Source: an uncultured Rikenella sp.
Lineage (GTDB): Bacteria > Bacteroidota > Bacteroidia > Bacteroidales > Rikenellaceae
Length of the DNA: 52,285 nt
Reading direction: 5' to 3'
Assembly (NCBI RefSeq): GCF_910577125.1
Contig: NZ_CAJTMN010000005.1
Location: 1-52,285 of the forward strand
Below, in pieces: positions 8,463 to 17,309 of this stretch. A program made the position numbers and the translations under genes. Under the pieces are notes generated by a model. It was not told the DNA's origin. It made no database searches and worked only from the letters and a program-made list of their open reading frames with translations. Position 1 is the stretch's first letter. Each line of letters opens with the position of its first letter.

Positions 8463-8993
8463 ATGAGACATAACAAAACCGTAAACCACCTCGGGCGGCA
8501 GGCTTCGCACCGCAAAGCCTTGATGGCGAATATGGCCGTGTCGTTGATCCTCCACAAACGCATCAACACCACCCTCGCTAAGGCCAAGGCCCTCAGGACT
8601 TACGTGGAACCGATCATTACCAAGTCGAAAGACGACTCGACCCACTCGCGGCGTATGGTCTTCGCTTACCTGAAAAGCAAGGAAGCCGTGACCGAACTCT
8701 TCCGCGAAGTCGCTCCCAAGATTGCGGAACGGCCGGGCGGCTACTGCCGTATCCTGAAAACCGGCTTCCGGCAGGGGGACGGGGCGGAAACCTGCTTCAT
8801 CGAACTCGTCGACTTCGACACCGAATACACCCAGAACGGCGGCGCAGCTAAGAAAGGCGCTGCGAAGGGACGGACTCGGCGTGCCGGCGGGGCCAAGAAA
8901 ACGACTGCTGCGACGGACAATGCGGCTCCGGCTGCGGAAACTCCGGCTGCCGAAGCGGCTGCGGTCGAAGCGGTGGCTACCGAAGTCGAATAA
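8463..8993 (+). CDS. rplQ: 50S ribosomal protein L17 with alanine-rich tail
   Basis: This 176-residue protein has the L17 core in residues 1-125 (MRHNKTVNHLGRQASHRKAL, then GYCRILKTGFRQGDGAETCFIELV). A tail of about 50 residues follows, rich in Ala, Lys and Glu. The tail is a familiar feature of L17 in Bacteroidota and is not part of the E. coli protein. It is the last gene of the ribosomal cluster. The eno promoter starts at its stop codon. Confidence 0.97.
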   Translation: MRHNKTVNHLGRQASHRKALMANMAVSLILHKRINTTLAKAKALRTYVEPIITKSKDDSTHSRRMVFAYLKSKEAVTELFREVAPKIAERPGGYCRILKTGFRQGDGAETCFIELVDFDTEYTQNGGAAKKGAAKGRTRRAGGAKKTTAATDNAAPAAETPAAEAAAVEAVATEVE

Positions 8994-9025
8994 TTTGCAT
9001 AGTCAGAAACAAAGTACTACTTTTG
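8994..9025 (+). promoter_or_regulatory. Promoter of eno
   Basis: TTTG at 8994-8997 overlaps the rplQ stop region. It is followed after 20 bases by TACTTTTG at 9018-9025, which fits TTTG-N19/20-TANNTTTG. Transcription is expected near 9032, inside the long inverted repeat at 9025-9059. Confidence 0.7.
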
Positions 9026-9059
9026 AGGGGTGTTTACCGACCTGCGGTAAACACCCCTC
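9025..9059 (+). terminator. Hairpin ending the ribosomal operon
   Basis: A perfect 14-bp stem, GAGGGGTGTTTACC and GGTAAACACCCCTC, with a 7-base loop (GACCTGC). It lies 32 bases after rplQ. Only a short T-rich stretch (GATTCTTTCC) follows, so termination may be partial. The left arm overlaps the -7 element of the eno promoter. Confidence 0.7.
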
Positions 9060-9116
9060 GATTCTTTCCGGAATCGGGTGGAACGAAGTGCAAAAACCTA
9101 AAAATCAACAATAAAA

Positions 9117-10424
9117 ATGGGACAAATCATCAGCGTACATGCCCGCGAAATCCTCGACTCGCGCGGTAATCCGACCATCGAAGTGGAAGTACTCACCGCC
9201 AGCGGCGCTTTCGGACGCGCAGCTGTGCCGAGCGGCGCATCGACTGGCGAAAACGAAGCCCTCGAACTCCGCGACGGTGATAAAGGACGTTACCTCGGGA
9301 AAGGGGTGCTCAAGGCAGTGCAGAACGTCAACGACGTGATCGCCAAGGAGATCGTCGGCATGATGGTGACCGACCAGGTGGGGATCGACAAGACCATGAT
9401 CGCACTCGACGGGACTCCGACCAAGTCGAACCTCGGGGCGAATGCTATTTTGGGGGTATCGCTGGCTTGTGCCAAGGCTGCTGCCAATCTCCTCAACATG
9501 CCGTTGTATCGCTACATCGGCGGTTCGAATGCCAAGACCCTGCCCGTGCCGATGATGAACATCATCAACGGCGGTTCGCACTCCGACGCCCCGATCGCAT
9601 TCCAGGAATTCATGATCCGTCCGGTGGGCGCCGCTTCGTTCCGCGAAGGGTTGCGCATGGGGGCTGAGGTTTTCCATGCCTTGAAAAAGGTGTTGCATGA
9701 CCGTGGCCTTTCGACCGCAGTGGGCGACGAGGGTGGTTTCGCACCGACCTTGAAAGGTACCGAAGACGCCATCGAATCGATCATCGAAGCCATTAAGAAA
9801 GCCGGTTACAAACCGGGTCGGAAGTGCGAGGGAGGTGATGTGGCTATCGGGATGGACTGCGCATCGTCGGAATTCTACAAGAACGGCGTTTACGACTACA
9901 CCATCTTCGAAGGCGACAAGGGAGCTAAGTTGACTTCCGACCAGCAGGTGGAATACCTGAAAGGGTTGGTGGCTAAGTACCCGATCGACTCCATCGAAGA
10001 CGGTATGAGCGAAAACGACTGGGAAGGGTGGCAGAAACTCACCGCAGCGATCGGCGACAAGTGCCAGCTGGTCGGCGACGACCTCTTCGTGACCAACGTC
10101 GAATTCCTGAAGAAGGGGATCGAAATGGGCTGCGGGAACTCGATCCTGATCAAAGTGAACCAGATCGGCTCGCTGACCGAAACGTTGGATGCCATCGAAA
10201 TGGCGCACCGCGCGGGCTATACCAGCGTGACCTCGCACCGTTCGGGCGAAACCGAGGATGCTACCATCGCCGATATCGCCGTGGCTACCAACTCGGGCCA
10301 GATCAAGACCGGTTCGATGAGCCGTTCCGACCGGATGGCCAAATACAACCAGCTCCTCCGCATCGAAGAGGAACTCGGGGATGAGGCTATCTACGGCTAT
10401 ACCAAGATCTACCGTCAGAAGTAG
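9117..10424 (+). CDS. eno: Enolase (phosphopyruvate hydratase)
   Basis: This 435-residue glycolytic enzyme interconverts 2-phosphoglycerate and phosphoenolpyruvate. Recognisable parts are the N-terminal VHAREILDSRGNPTIEVEV, AVPSGASTGENEALELRD, GDEGGFAPTL and the signature ILIKVNQIGSLTETLDAI. The C-terminal SHRSGETEDATIADIAV and IKTGSMSRSDRMAKYNQLLR follow. The Mg-binding Asp/Glu/Asp set is in place (DCASSEFY, SIEDGMSE, VGDDLF). It has its own promoter and terminator and is a single-gene unit. Confidence 0.98.
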   Translation: MGQIISVHAREILDSRGNPTIEVEVLTASGAFGRAAVPSGASTGENEALELRDGDKGRYLGKGVLKAVQNVNDVIAKEIVGMMVTDQVGIDKTMIALDGTPTKSNLGANAILGVSLACAKAAANLLNMPLYRYIGGSNAKTLPVPMMNIINGGSHSDAPIAFQEFMIRPVGAASFREGLRMGAEVFHALKKVLHDRGLSTAVGDEGGFAPTLKGTEDAIESIIEAIKKAGYKPGRKCEGGDVAIGMDCASSEFYKNGVYDYTIFEGDKGAKLTSDQQVEYLKGLVAKYPIDSIEDGMSENDWEGWQKLTAAIGDKCQLVGDDLFVTNVEFLKKGIEMGCGNSILIKVNQIGSLTETLDAIEMAHRAGYTSVTSHRSGETEDATIADIAVATNSGQIKTGSMSRSDRMAKYNQLLRIEEELGDEAIYGYTKIYRQK

Positions 10425-10463
10425 TCCGGTCGGCTTCGTTTTTGAAGCGGATCTTTTAACGAA

Positions 10464-10496
10464 AAGGCTTGCTCCGGAAGGGGCAGGCCTTTTTTA
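10464..10496 (+). terminator. Rho-independent terminator of eno
   Basis: The stem AAGGC.TGCTCC pairs with GGGGCAGGCCTT around GGAA and is followed by a run of six T residues. It lies 40 bases after the eno stop. Confidence 0.85.
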
Positions 10497-10586
10497 TACG
10501 GCATATCCTCCAAAAATTCCCCCTTTTGTGCGGATTATCCGTTGCAAGAATCACTATCTTTGTGTAATCATCCGAAAAAGCGCCGA

Positions 10587-11426
10587 ATGAAACAGATGGA
10601 AAATCATATGCCGATCGACCGGGAAGCGGTATGCGCTCGCGTACGCGAGATTGCGCGGGCGGCCGGGGATTATATTGCCGCCGAACGGAAACGGTTTACC
10701 GTCGACCGTGTCGAGGTCAAGGGCGTGCACAACTTCGTCTCGTACGTCGACAAGGGAGCCGAGCGGATGGTCGTCGAAGCCCTCGGGGCGTTGGTGCCCG
10801 AAGCCGGATTCATTGCCGAGGAGGGGTCGGGACGGGTCGATCCCGCGGCGCCGTACCAGTGGATCGTCGACCCGCTGGACGGGACGACCAACTTCGTGCA
10901 CGGACTGCCGCCCTATGCCGTCAGCATTGCGCTGTGGGACACGCAGGCCAAAGAGGCGGTTGTCGGGGTGGTGTATGAAGTCACGTTGCAGGAGAACTTT
11001 TATACCTGGAAAGGAGCTCCGGGGGCTTTCTGTAACGGGGAGCCGATCCGCGTCTCCGACGTGGCGCGCGTGGACGACGCACTGGTGCTGACCGGGCTGG
11101 CCTACGGGCTGGATGCGAAAGTCGTGGAGCACTTCGAACGGAGCTTCGCCTACTTCAATCGCAACAGCCACGGAGCGAGGCGGTTGGGTTCGGCGGCGAC
11201 CGATCTGGTCTATGTGGCCGCCGGACGGGCCGACGCCTTTTATCACATCAACCTCTCGCCGTGGGACGTGGCTGCCGGAGCGTTCATCGTGCGTCAGGCG
11301 GGCGGAGTCGTGACCGATTTCGCCGGAGGGGCGGACTATACTTTCGGGCGGAGCGTCGTGGCGACCAATCCGTCCGTGCGGGACGAAGTCTTTCGGCTCG
11401 TTGCCGGCAAAGAGTTTATCAAATGA
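10587..11426 (+). CDS. Inositol monophosphatase family protein
   Basis: This 279-residue Mg-dependent phosphatase belongs to the IMPase/SuhB/CysQ superfamily. Motif A is WIVDPLDGTTNFVHGLPPYA and motif B is SPWDVAAGAFIVRQAGG. The upstream acidic EEGSG supplies a metal ligand. Substrate cannot be fixed from sequence: inositol-1-phosphate, a nucleotide or a sugar phosphate are possible. A TATCTTTG -7 element at 10555-10562 has no matching -33 box. It implies initiation near 10569 and supports the ATG at 10587 over an earlier in-frame ATG. It heads a five-gene unit whose later members overlap or nearly overlap. Confidence 0.88.
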   Translation: MKQMENHMPIDREAVCARVREIARAAGDYIAAERKRFTVDRVEVKGVHNFVSYVDKGAERMVVEALGALVPEAGFIAEEGSGRVDPAAPYQWIVDPLDGTTNFVHGLPPYAVSIALWDTQAKEAVVGVVYEVTLQENFYTWKGAPGAFCNGEPIRVSDVARVDDALVLTGLAYGLDAKVVEHFERSFAYFNRNSHGARRLGSAATDLVYVAAGRADAFYHINLSPWDVAAGAFIVRQAGGVVTDFAGGADYTFGRSVVATNPSVRDEVFRLVAGKEFIK

Positions 11427-11439
11427 TCTTCATGTGCCG

Positions 11440-12369
11440 ATGCTGACCTACTATTTTGTCTATCCTTTCGCCTGGGCACTCGGGAAATTGCCGTATAAAA
11501 TGCAGTTTCTCTTCTCCGATCTCGTGCGGTGGGTGCTGTACAGCGTCGTGCGCTACAGGCGGGGAGTCGTGCGCGCCAACCTGCGCGCCTCGTTTCCCGA
11601 GAAGAGCGAAGAGGAGCGACGGAGAATCGAACGTGCCTTCTATGCCCATCTGGCGGACGTCTTTATCGAGACCCTCTCGCTGACCTCGGCCACGGAAAAA
11701 CAGGTGAGGCAGCGGATGAAATACCTGAACCTCGACGAGGTGGCGGCCTGGACGGGCGGAAAGTCCTGGATATCGGCCATGGCCCATTACGGCTCGTGGG
11801 AGTACACCACGAATTTCGGCCTCTATAGTGCGCCGAGCACCACGCTGGCCGTCTATCGGCCCTTGAGCAACCGGGGTGCCGACCGCTTCTACCGGAAGAT
11901 CCGGAGCCGGTTCGGGGTGGTGCCCGTGCCGATGCACGAGGTGGGGCGCGAGATGGTGCGCCGGCATCGGGCCGGCGGGACGGTGGCCCTGGCGTTGATT
12001 GCCGATCAGACCCCGGCGTGGCCGGAGATTCAGAACTGGACGATGTTTCTCGGCCGGTGGACGCCGTTCTTCGTCGGGACGGAGAAGCTGGCTTTGCGGA
12101 GCGGGATGCCGGTGCTGTTCCTCGACATGCGGAAAGTGCGGCGGGGATACTATGAGGCGCGGTTCGAACTGCTCTATGACGGGGTGGAGCGGGTCGAACC
12201 GGGCGAGATCACCCGGCGGTATGCCGAGCGGCTGGAGCGGATGATCCGTACGCGGCCGGAGTTGTGGATGTGGTCGCACCGGCGGTGGAAACACAATCGG
12301 GAGGCTTGGATGGCGGCTCACGGGCGTCAGGTTGCGGAGAATGAAACGGGCGGGGGCGACGGGCGATGA
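11440..12369 (+). CDS. LpxL/HtrB-type lysophospholipid (lipid A) acyltransferase
   Basis: This 309-residue membrane-associated acyltransferase has a hydrophobic N-terminus. The family's H-x4-E catalytic motif is AHYGSWEYT, within MAHYGSWEYTTNFGLY. Then come IADQTP and a FLGRWTPFFVGTEKLALRSG segment typical of LpxL/LpxM relatives. Such enzymes add secondary acyl chains to lipid A or ornithine-type lipids at the inner membrane. The start at 11440 follows the preceding stop by 13 bases. Its stop overlaps the next start by 4 bases (ATGA), so it is translationally coupled to the glycosyltransferase. Confidence 0.88.
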   Translation: MLTYYFVYPFAWALGKLPYKMQFLFSDLVRWVLYSVVRYRRGVVRANLRASFPEKSEEERRRIERAFYAHLADVFIETLSLTSATEKQVRQRMKYLNLDEVAAWTGGKSWISAMAHYGSWEYTTNFGLYSAPSTTLAVYRPLSNRGADRFYRKIRSRFGVVPVPMHEVGREMVRRHRAGGTVALALIADQTPAWPEIQNWTMFLGRWTPFFVGTEKLALRSGMPVLFLDMRKVRRGYYEARFELLYDGVERVEPGEITRRYAERLERMIRTRPELWMWSHRRWKHNREAWMAAHGRQVAENETGGGDGR

Positions 12370-13421
12370 GGTTGGCGGTGGTGATCCTGAACTGGAACGG
12401 CGAAGCGTTTCTGAGGCGGTTTCTGCCGGGAGTGATCGCCTGTTCGACCGGGACGGGGGCGCCGGAGGGGTGCCAGGTGACGGTCGTGGTGGCCGACAAT
12501 GCTTCGACTGACAACTCTTTGCGCTGGTTGTCGGATACTTATGGCGAGGGCGGCGATTCGCGGGTGAGACTCTTGGCTTTTGACGAGAACTACGGTTTTA
12601 CGGGCGGTTATAATCGGGCATTGGCGCACGAAGCATTGGCTTCGTTCGACGCCTATCTGCTGCTCAACTCCGACGTCGAGGTGACGCCGGGGTGGCTGGA
12701 GCCTTTGGTGGCTCTGTTCGAGGCGGAACCTACCGTCGGCGCGGCGATGCCGAAACTCAGGAGCTATGACCGGCAGGCGTATTTCGAATATGCGGGGGCG
12801 GCCGGCGGATTTATCGATCGGCTGGGCTATCCGTTCTGCCGGGGGCGGATTTTCGGGACGGTGGAACGCGATGAGGGACAGTACGATACGGTGCGCGATA
12901 TTTTCTGGGCGACGGGGGCGGCTTTGTTGATACGGGCCGAAGTGTGGCGGCAGGCGGGAGGATTCGAGGAGACCTTTTTCGCCCACATGGAGGAGATCGA
13001 CCTCTGTTGGCGGCTCCACCGGATGGGGTGGCGCGTGGCGGTGGCTCCGCAGTCGGTGGTTTATCATGTCGGGGGAGGCGCTTTGCCGGCCTCTTCGCCG
13101 CGAAAAATCTACCTGAATTTTCGGAACAATCTGGCGATGCTTTATCGTAATTTGTCGCTCGGACATTTTGCGGTGCTCTATTTTATCCGCTTCTGGCTCG
13201 ACGGAGGGCAGGCGGCGGCCTATCTTTGCACCGGTCGGCGTGCATTCGCCGGGGCGGTGGTGCGGGGACACCGGGACTTCTGGTGCCGGATGCGGAGCGG
13301 GTTGCGGCGCGAACGGTGGAACGGCTTTGCGCTGCCGTCGCCGAGGGTGATGTATCGGGGGAGTGTCGCGCTGCGGTATCTGTTCGGATGGCGTCGGTTC
13401 GGAAAAATGATGCGGAAATGA
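12366..13421 (+). CDS. Family 2 glycosyltransferase (WcaA/rhamnosyltransferase-like)
   Basis: This 351-residue protein has a GT-A fold. The N-terminal VVILNWNGEAFLRRFLPGV and the nucleotide-binding VVADNASTDNS are typical. LLLNSDVEVTPGWLEPLV carries the metal-binding Asp. HMEEIDLCWRLHRMGWRV is the region carrying the likely catalytic base. The layout resembles rhamnosyl- or galactofuranosyl-type GT2 enzymes of surface polysaccharide synthesis, but the sugar cannot be assigned. It overlaps its neighbours on both sides by ATGA. The C-terminal 70 residues are basic and may associate with the membrane. Confidence 0.88.
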   Translation: MRLAVVILNWNGEAFLRRFLPGVIACSTGTGAPEGCQVTVVVADNASTDNSLRWLSDTYGEGGDSRVRLLAFDENYGFTGGYNRALAHEALASFDAYLLLNSDVEVTPGWLEPLVALFEAEPTVGAAMPKLRSYDRQAYFEYAGAAGGFIDRLGYPFCRGRIFGTVERDEGQYDTVRDIFWATGAALLIRAEVWRQAGGFEETFFAHMEEIDLCWRLHRMGWRVAVAPQSVVYHVGGGALPASSPRKIYLNFRNNLAMLYRNLSLGHFAVLYFIRFWLDGGQAAAYLCTGRRAFAGAVVRGHRDFWCRMRSGLRRERWNGFALPSPRVMYRGSVALRYLFGWRRFGKMMRK

Positions 13422-14236
13422 AAAAAATCTTTGTAATCGGTTCGATTCTTCTCGGGACAATGGCCTGCGGCTCGTCGGCGGGGAGGGGTGAAAACGGAGC
13501 GTCGTCCCGCTCTTCGGCGGCTGTCGTGCCGGAGCCGAAGGTGGTGGTGCCGGAGATCGTGGCTGAGTACCCGCACGACGCGCGGGCGTATACCCAGGGG
13601 CTGTTGTGGGCCGATGGCGGTCTGTATGAGAGCACGGGCGAGTACGGCTCCTCTTCGTTGCGGCGTGTGGATTTGGGGACGGGGCGTGTGGAACGGATGG
13701 TGCAGCTGCCCGAGCGGTTTTTCGGCGAGGGGCTGGCGCTGGTCGGGGACTCGGTATGCTACCTGCTCACCTGGCGCGAACAGCGCTGCTTCGTCTATCG
13801 CCGTTCGGATTTTCGGCAGGTCGGCGTTTTTTCCTACTCGGGCGAAGGTTGGGGGCTTACGGGGAATGCGGTCGGGGATTCGCTCTATATGAGCGACGGT
13901 TCGGAGTGGATACGGGTGTTGAATCCGGCCGATTTCAAACAGTTGCGGCGGTTTCGGGTACGGGATCATCGCGGGCCGGTGGCAGCCGTCAACGAGTTGG
14001 AGTGGGTGGGCGATCGGTTGTGGGCCAATCTTTACCTGACGGATCGTATCGCGGTGATCGACCCGGCGACAGGCTTCGTGACCCATTACATCGACTGTTC
14101 GGCGTTGGAAACCCGTATCGCGCATCGTCGGGAGACGGATGTCTTCAACGGCATCGCCTGCGATCCGGCGACGGGACGAATCTTCGTCACGGGGAAAAAC
14201 TGGGATAAACTCTTCGAAATCAAGGTCGAATTATGA
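13418..14236 (+). CDS. Glutaminyl-peptide cyclotransferase, lipoprotein
   Basis: This 272-residue protein begins MKKIFVIGSILLGTMACGSS, a lipoprotein signal peptide with a lipobox ending in Cys. The remainder is a five-bladed propeller of the plant/bacterial glutaminyl cyclotransferase family. Motifs are AYTQGLLWADGGLYESTGEY, FFGEGLALVGD, NELEWVGDRLWANLYLTDRI and NGIACDPATGRIFVTGKNW. The enzyme converts N-terminal Gln of exported proteins to pyroglutamate. This modification is common in Bacteroidota, where signal peptidase often leaves Gln at +1. It overlaps the GT2 gene upstream and nadE downstream by 4 bases each. Confidence 0.9.
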   Translation: MKKIFVIGSILLGTMACGSSAGRGENGASSRSSAAVVPEPKVVVPEIVAEYPHDARAYTQGLLWADGGLYESTGEYGSSSLRRVDLGTGRVERMVQLPERFFGEGLALVGDSVCYLLTWREQRCFVYRRSDFRQVGVFSYSGEGWGLTGNAVGDSLYMSDGSEWIRVLNPADFKQLRRFRVRDHRGPVAAVNELEWVGDRLWANLYLTDRIAVIDPATGFVTHYIDCSALETRIAHRRETDVFNGIACDPATGRIFVTGKNWDKLFEIKVEL

Positions 14237-15645
14237 AAATAGCGCTCATACAGCAGAACAACAAGGTGGGTGATGTGACGGGCAACGCGGCCCGGATGCA
14301 GGCGGAGATTGCCCGCGTCGCGGGGGAATACGGGGCCGAAGTGGCGGTCTTCGGTGCGGATGCGGTGACGGGTACGCCGCTGTTGGGACTGGGCGATTCG
14401 GCATTGTTCAGAGAGCGGGCTGCGGCTGCGGTGGCGGAGGTCGAGGCTTTTGCGCGGGAGCGAGGGGTGCGGCTGGTGCTGGCGGACGGAGAGTGCGGGG
14501 GAGTGGATTTCTGTTGCGCGGCAGACCATTTCCGGCATGGGGCACCGACGGAGAGCCGCGAACGGCTGCTTCGCGAGGCACGCCGGTCGGGACGGCCGGT
14601 GGTGTGGGTGAATGCGGTGGGGGCGCAGACCGATACGATCTATTATGGCGGTTCGGGGGTGGCTCTGCCGTCGGGCGAGGTCTCGATGCTGCCGCTTTTC
14701 GAAGAGGCGACCGCGGTGATCGACACGGAGGCGGGTGTGTTGCCCGAAGGGGCGGTGTGGGGCGACCGGTTGGACCAGCTGCACGGGGCGCTGGTGCTCG
14801 GCGTGCGCGACTATCTGGCCAAGACGGGGGTTCGGGAGGCGTGTGTGGCGATGTCGGGAGGGATCGACTCGGCGTTGGTGCTGGCCCTGGCGGTGGAGGC
14901 CTTGGGGGCGGAGCGCGTGAAGACGGTTATGCTGCCGTCTCAGTACTCGACCGACCATTCGGTGGCGGACTCCGAGGAGATGATACGGCGGGTGGGGATT
15001 CCGGCGGGACACGCCTGGCTGGTGCCGATCGCCGGGACGTTTGACGCGGCGCGGGCGGCGTTGCAGCCGGTGTTGCAGTCGGCCCGCGACGAGAAGAGCC
15101 GTGGACTGGCCGAGGAGAACATGCAGGCGCGGATCCGGCTGATGATGACCATGGCGTTGTCGAACAGCCACGGCGCGCTGATGCTGAATACCTCGAACAA
15201 GAGCGAGGCGGCGGTGGGATACGGGACGTTGTACGGCGATACGAGCGGTGCGCTGGCGGTGATCGGCGACCTTTACAAAGGGGAGGTGTATGCCTTGTCG
15301 CGGCGGATCAACGAGCGGGCGGAGGAGCAGGGCAGGGTGGCGCCGATTCCGGAGCATATCCTCACGAAAGCACCGTCGGCGGAGTTGCGGCCGGGGCAGC
15401 AGGATTCGGACTCGCTGCCGGACTATCCGACGCTGGATGTGATTCTGGTGCGGCTGGTCGAGGGGGGGATGTCGTCGGCGGAGGTGGTTGCCGAAGGGTT
15501 CGATGCGGCGACGGTGGAACGGGTCTGCCGGTTGTTGTTGGGGGGGGATTTCAAACGGTATCAGCTGCCGCCGGCGCTGCGGGTGTCGGGATGCACGTTC
15601 GGCGTCGAGCGCCGCTGGCCGATTACGGCGACGAAGGTGTTGTAG
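14233..15645 (+). CDS. nadE: NAD+ synthetase with degenerate glutaminase domain
   Basis: This 470-residue protein has a complete C-terminal ATP-pyrophosphatase domain: SGGIDSA P-loop at residues 208-214, then MLPSQYSTDHSVADSE and NTSNKSEAAVGYGTLYGDTS. It makes NAD from nicotinate adenine dinucleotide. The N-terminal nitrilase-like domain should deliver ammonia from glutamine through a Glu-Lys-Cys triad. Here the Glu motif (normally FPE) reads FGAD at 40-43. The stretch that should hold the Lys and Cys motifs is shortened by roughly 60-70 residues compared with glutamine-dependent relatives. The domain is therefore probably non-catalytic and the enzyme ammonia-dependent, unless glutaminase activity is supplied elsewhere. 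Confidence 0.88.
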   Translation: MKIALIQQNNKVGDVTGNAARMQAEIARVAGEYGAEVAVFGADAVTGTPLLGLGDSALFRERAAAAVAEVEAFARERGVRLVLADGECGGVDFCCAADHFRHGAPTESRERLLREARRSGRPVVWVNAVGAQTDTIYYGGSGVALPSGEVSMLPLFEEATAVIDTEAGVLPEGAVWGDRLDQLHGALVLGVRDYLAKTGVREACVAMSGGIDSALVLALAVEALGAERVKTVMLPSQYSTDHSVADSEEMIRRVGIPAGHAWLVPIAGTFDAARAALQPVLQSARDEKSRGLAEENMQARIRLMMTMALSNSHGALMLNTSNKSEAAVGYGTLYGDTSGALAVIGDLYKGEVYALSRRINERAEEQGRVAPIPEHILTKAPSAELRPGQQDSDSLPDYPTLDVILVRLVEGGMSSAEVVAEGFDAATVERVCRLLLGGDFKRYQLPPALRVSGCTFGVERRWPITATKVL

Positions 15646-15666
15646 ACGGTTGATTTCGAAAAAAAA

Positions 15667-15708
15667 CGTCAGCCTTGAAAAATCTTACCAGATTTTTCAA
15701 GGCTGACG
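15667..15708 (-). terminator. Bidirectional terminator between nadE and pepP
   Basis: A perfect 18-bp stem (CGTCAGCCTTGAAAAATC and its complement) with a 6-base loop. On the minus strand it is followed by eight T residues, and on the plus strand by a weaker ATGTATACCTTT. It separates two convergent genes and serves mainly the minus-strand peptidase. Confidence 0.9.
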
Positions 15709-15732
15709 CATGTATACCTTTCCAGGTGCAGC

Positions 15733-17124
15733 CTACTTTGCCATGATCTTTTCGACCTCGGCGACCGTAATCGGAGGCCGGTGACGGCTCAACAGCCGGT
15801 TGCCGTTCTGCGTAATCAGGAGGTTGTCCTCCAGCCGGATCCCGCCGAAATCGAAATAGTCGTGCAGTTTCGGGAAATTGATGTAAGACGCATGGATGCG
15901 CTCCCGCTCCCACTTTTCGATCAGCGCCGGAATGAAATAGATGCCCGGTTCGTCGGTCACCACATGACCCGCTTTCAGCGCCTTGCCCATCCGCAAGGCA
16001 CCCAGCCCGAACATCGGGCTCCGGGTGGTCGCATCGTCGTATCCCACATATTTCTCTCCCAGTTCCTCCATGTCGTGCACGTCGAGCCCCATCTGATGTC
16101 CCAGCCCGTGCGGCATGAAGAGTGCTGCGGCACCCGCTTCGACCGCCTCCGCCGGATCGCCCTTCATCAGGCCTAATGCCTGCAATCCCTCGGCAATCAC
16201 CCGCATCGCGGCCAGGTGAACCGACTGATAGGTCACTCCCGGCCGTGCCAGCTCCTGTGCCTTGGCGTTCGCAGCCAGCACGATTTCGTAGATCTCCTGC
16301 TGTTTTTGCGAGAATTTGCCGCCGACCGGAATCGTCCGCGTGTGGTCGCTCGCATAGCTCATCGCCGTTTCTGCCCCCGCGTCGATGAGCAGCAGGCGGC
16401 CCGTCTGGAGCCGTCCGTCGTAGCTCAGGTTGTGCAGCGTCTCGCCGTGCTGCGACACGATGCTGCGGAACGAGAGACCTCCTCCCGCCTGATCGGCGAT
16501 TCGTTTCAGTTCGGCGGCAATGTCCCGTTCGCCGACCCCTTCGCGACACATCGTCATGGCCGTCGTGTGCATCTTGTAGCCGGTCATCGCGGCCTCTTCC
16601 AGCTGGGCGATCTCTTCCGGCCCTTTGATCTCGCGCATCGAGACCACGGCCCGGATCAGGTCGCGCGACACGTGGTCTTTGAGCCGTTCCGCCGCGATGC
16701 CGAGCCAGGCCGACAACTGCAGCTTTGTCTCGCCCCGGTACGGCGGCAGGTAGTGCACCTTGCGGCCCTTTTTGATGGCGCTGTTCAGCGTCGCCGCCAG
16801 CTCCTGCAAGCTCCCGGCCGAACCGACTCCGGCCTGTGCGGCCTGTTCGCGCACGGTGGGCTGGGGGCCCATCCAGATCAGGTCGTCCATCGTCCACTCG
16901 TCGGCGTAGAGGCAGTCCGTGTCGCGGTCCACGTCGATCACGCCGACGAATCCCGGCTGGGCGAGACCGAAGTAGTAGAGGAAGTTGCTGTCCTGTCGGA
17001 AGTCATAGGTGTTGGCCGGGTAGTTGACCGGCGAGTCGAGGTTGCCGGGCAGGAGAATCACGCCGCTCTTGAGTTTCTTACGCAGGGCCGCCCGGCGGGC
17101 CGTATAAATTTCGGGAGAAAACAT
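15733..17124 (-). CDS. pepP: Xaa-Pro aminopeptidase (M24B)
   Basis: This 463-residue two-domain M24 peptidase cleaves the N-terminal residue before proline. The N-terminal creatinase-like domain contains RQDSNFLYYFGL. The C-terminal pita-bread domain shows the five metal ligands in LLIDAGAE, YASDHTRT, MPHGLGHQMGLDVHD, TDEPGIYF and GGIRLEDN. Length and order of motifs match E. coli PepP. A near-consensus promoter lies upstream at 17192-17223. Confidence 0.93.
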   Translation of the reverse strand: MFSPEIYTARRAALRKKLKSGVILLPGNLDSPVNYPANTYDFRQDSNFLYYFGLAQPGFVGVIDVDRDTDCLYADEWTMDDLIWMGPQPTVREQAAQAGVGSAGSLQELAATLNSAIKKGRKVHYLPPYRGETKLQLSAWLGIAAERLKDHVSRDLIRAVVSMREIKGPEEIAQLEEAAMTGYKMHTTAMTMCREGVGERDIAAELKRIADQAGGGLSFRSIVSQHGETLHNLSYDGRLQTGRLLLIDAGAETAMSYASDHTRTIPVGGKFSQKQQEIYEIVLAANAKAQELARPGVTYQSVHLAAMRVIAEGLQALGLMKGDPAEAVEAGAAALFMPHGLGHQMGLDVHDMEELGEKYVGYDDATTRSPMFGLGALRMGKALKAGHVVTDEPGIYFIPALIEKWERERIHASYINFPKLHDYFDFGGIRLEDNLLITQNGNRLLSRHRPPITVAEVEKIMAK

Positions 17125-17191
17125 ATTCGTTTGAGAGTTAGTGGTTTGGGTTCGTCTGACGAGGAACGTCGGTCACAGCGTTCCGTCTCTG

Positions 17192-17223
17192 TAAAATTAC
17201 GGTTTTTTCGGATTCGATTCAAA
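17192..17223 (-). promoter_or_regulatory. Probable promoter of pepP
   Basis: On the minus strand TTTG (17223-17220), a 20-base spacer and TAATTTTA (17199-17192) fit TTTG-N20-TANNTTTG with one mismatch at the last base. Initiation would be near 17185, about 60 bases before the ATG. Confidence 0.5.
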
Positions 17224-17309
17224 CGAAATCGTTCCCTCGGCGCGTGTCGGACGAAGATTCGGGAACGATGTGCACCGGGGGAACGGAAAATTCGTGCGGG
17301 AGGAGGGAA

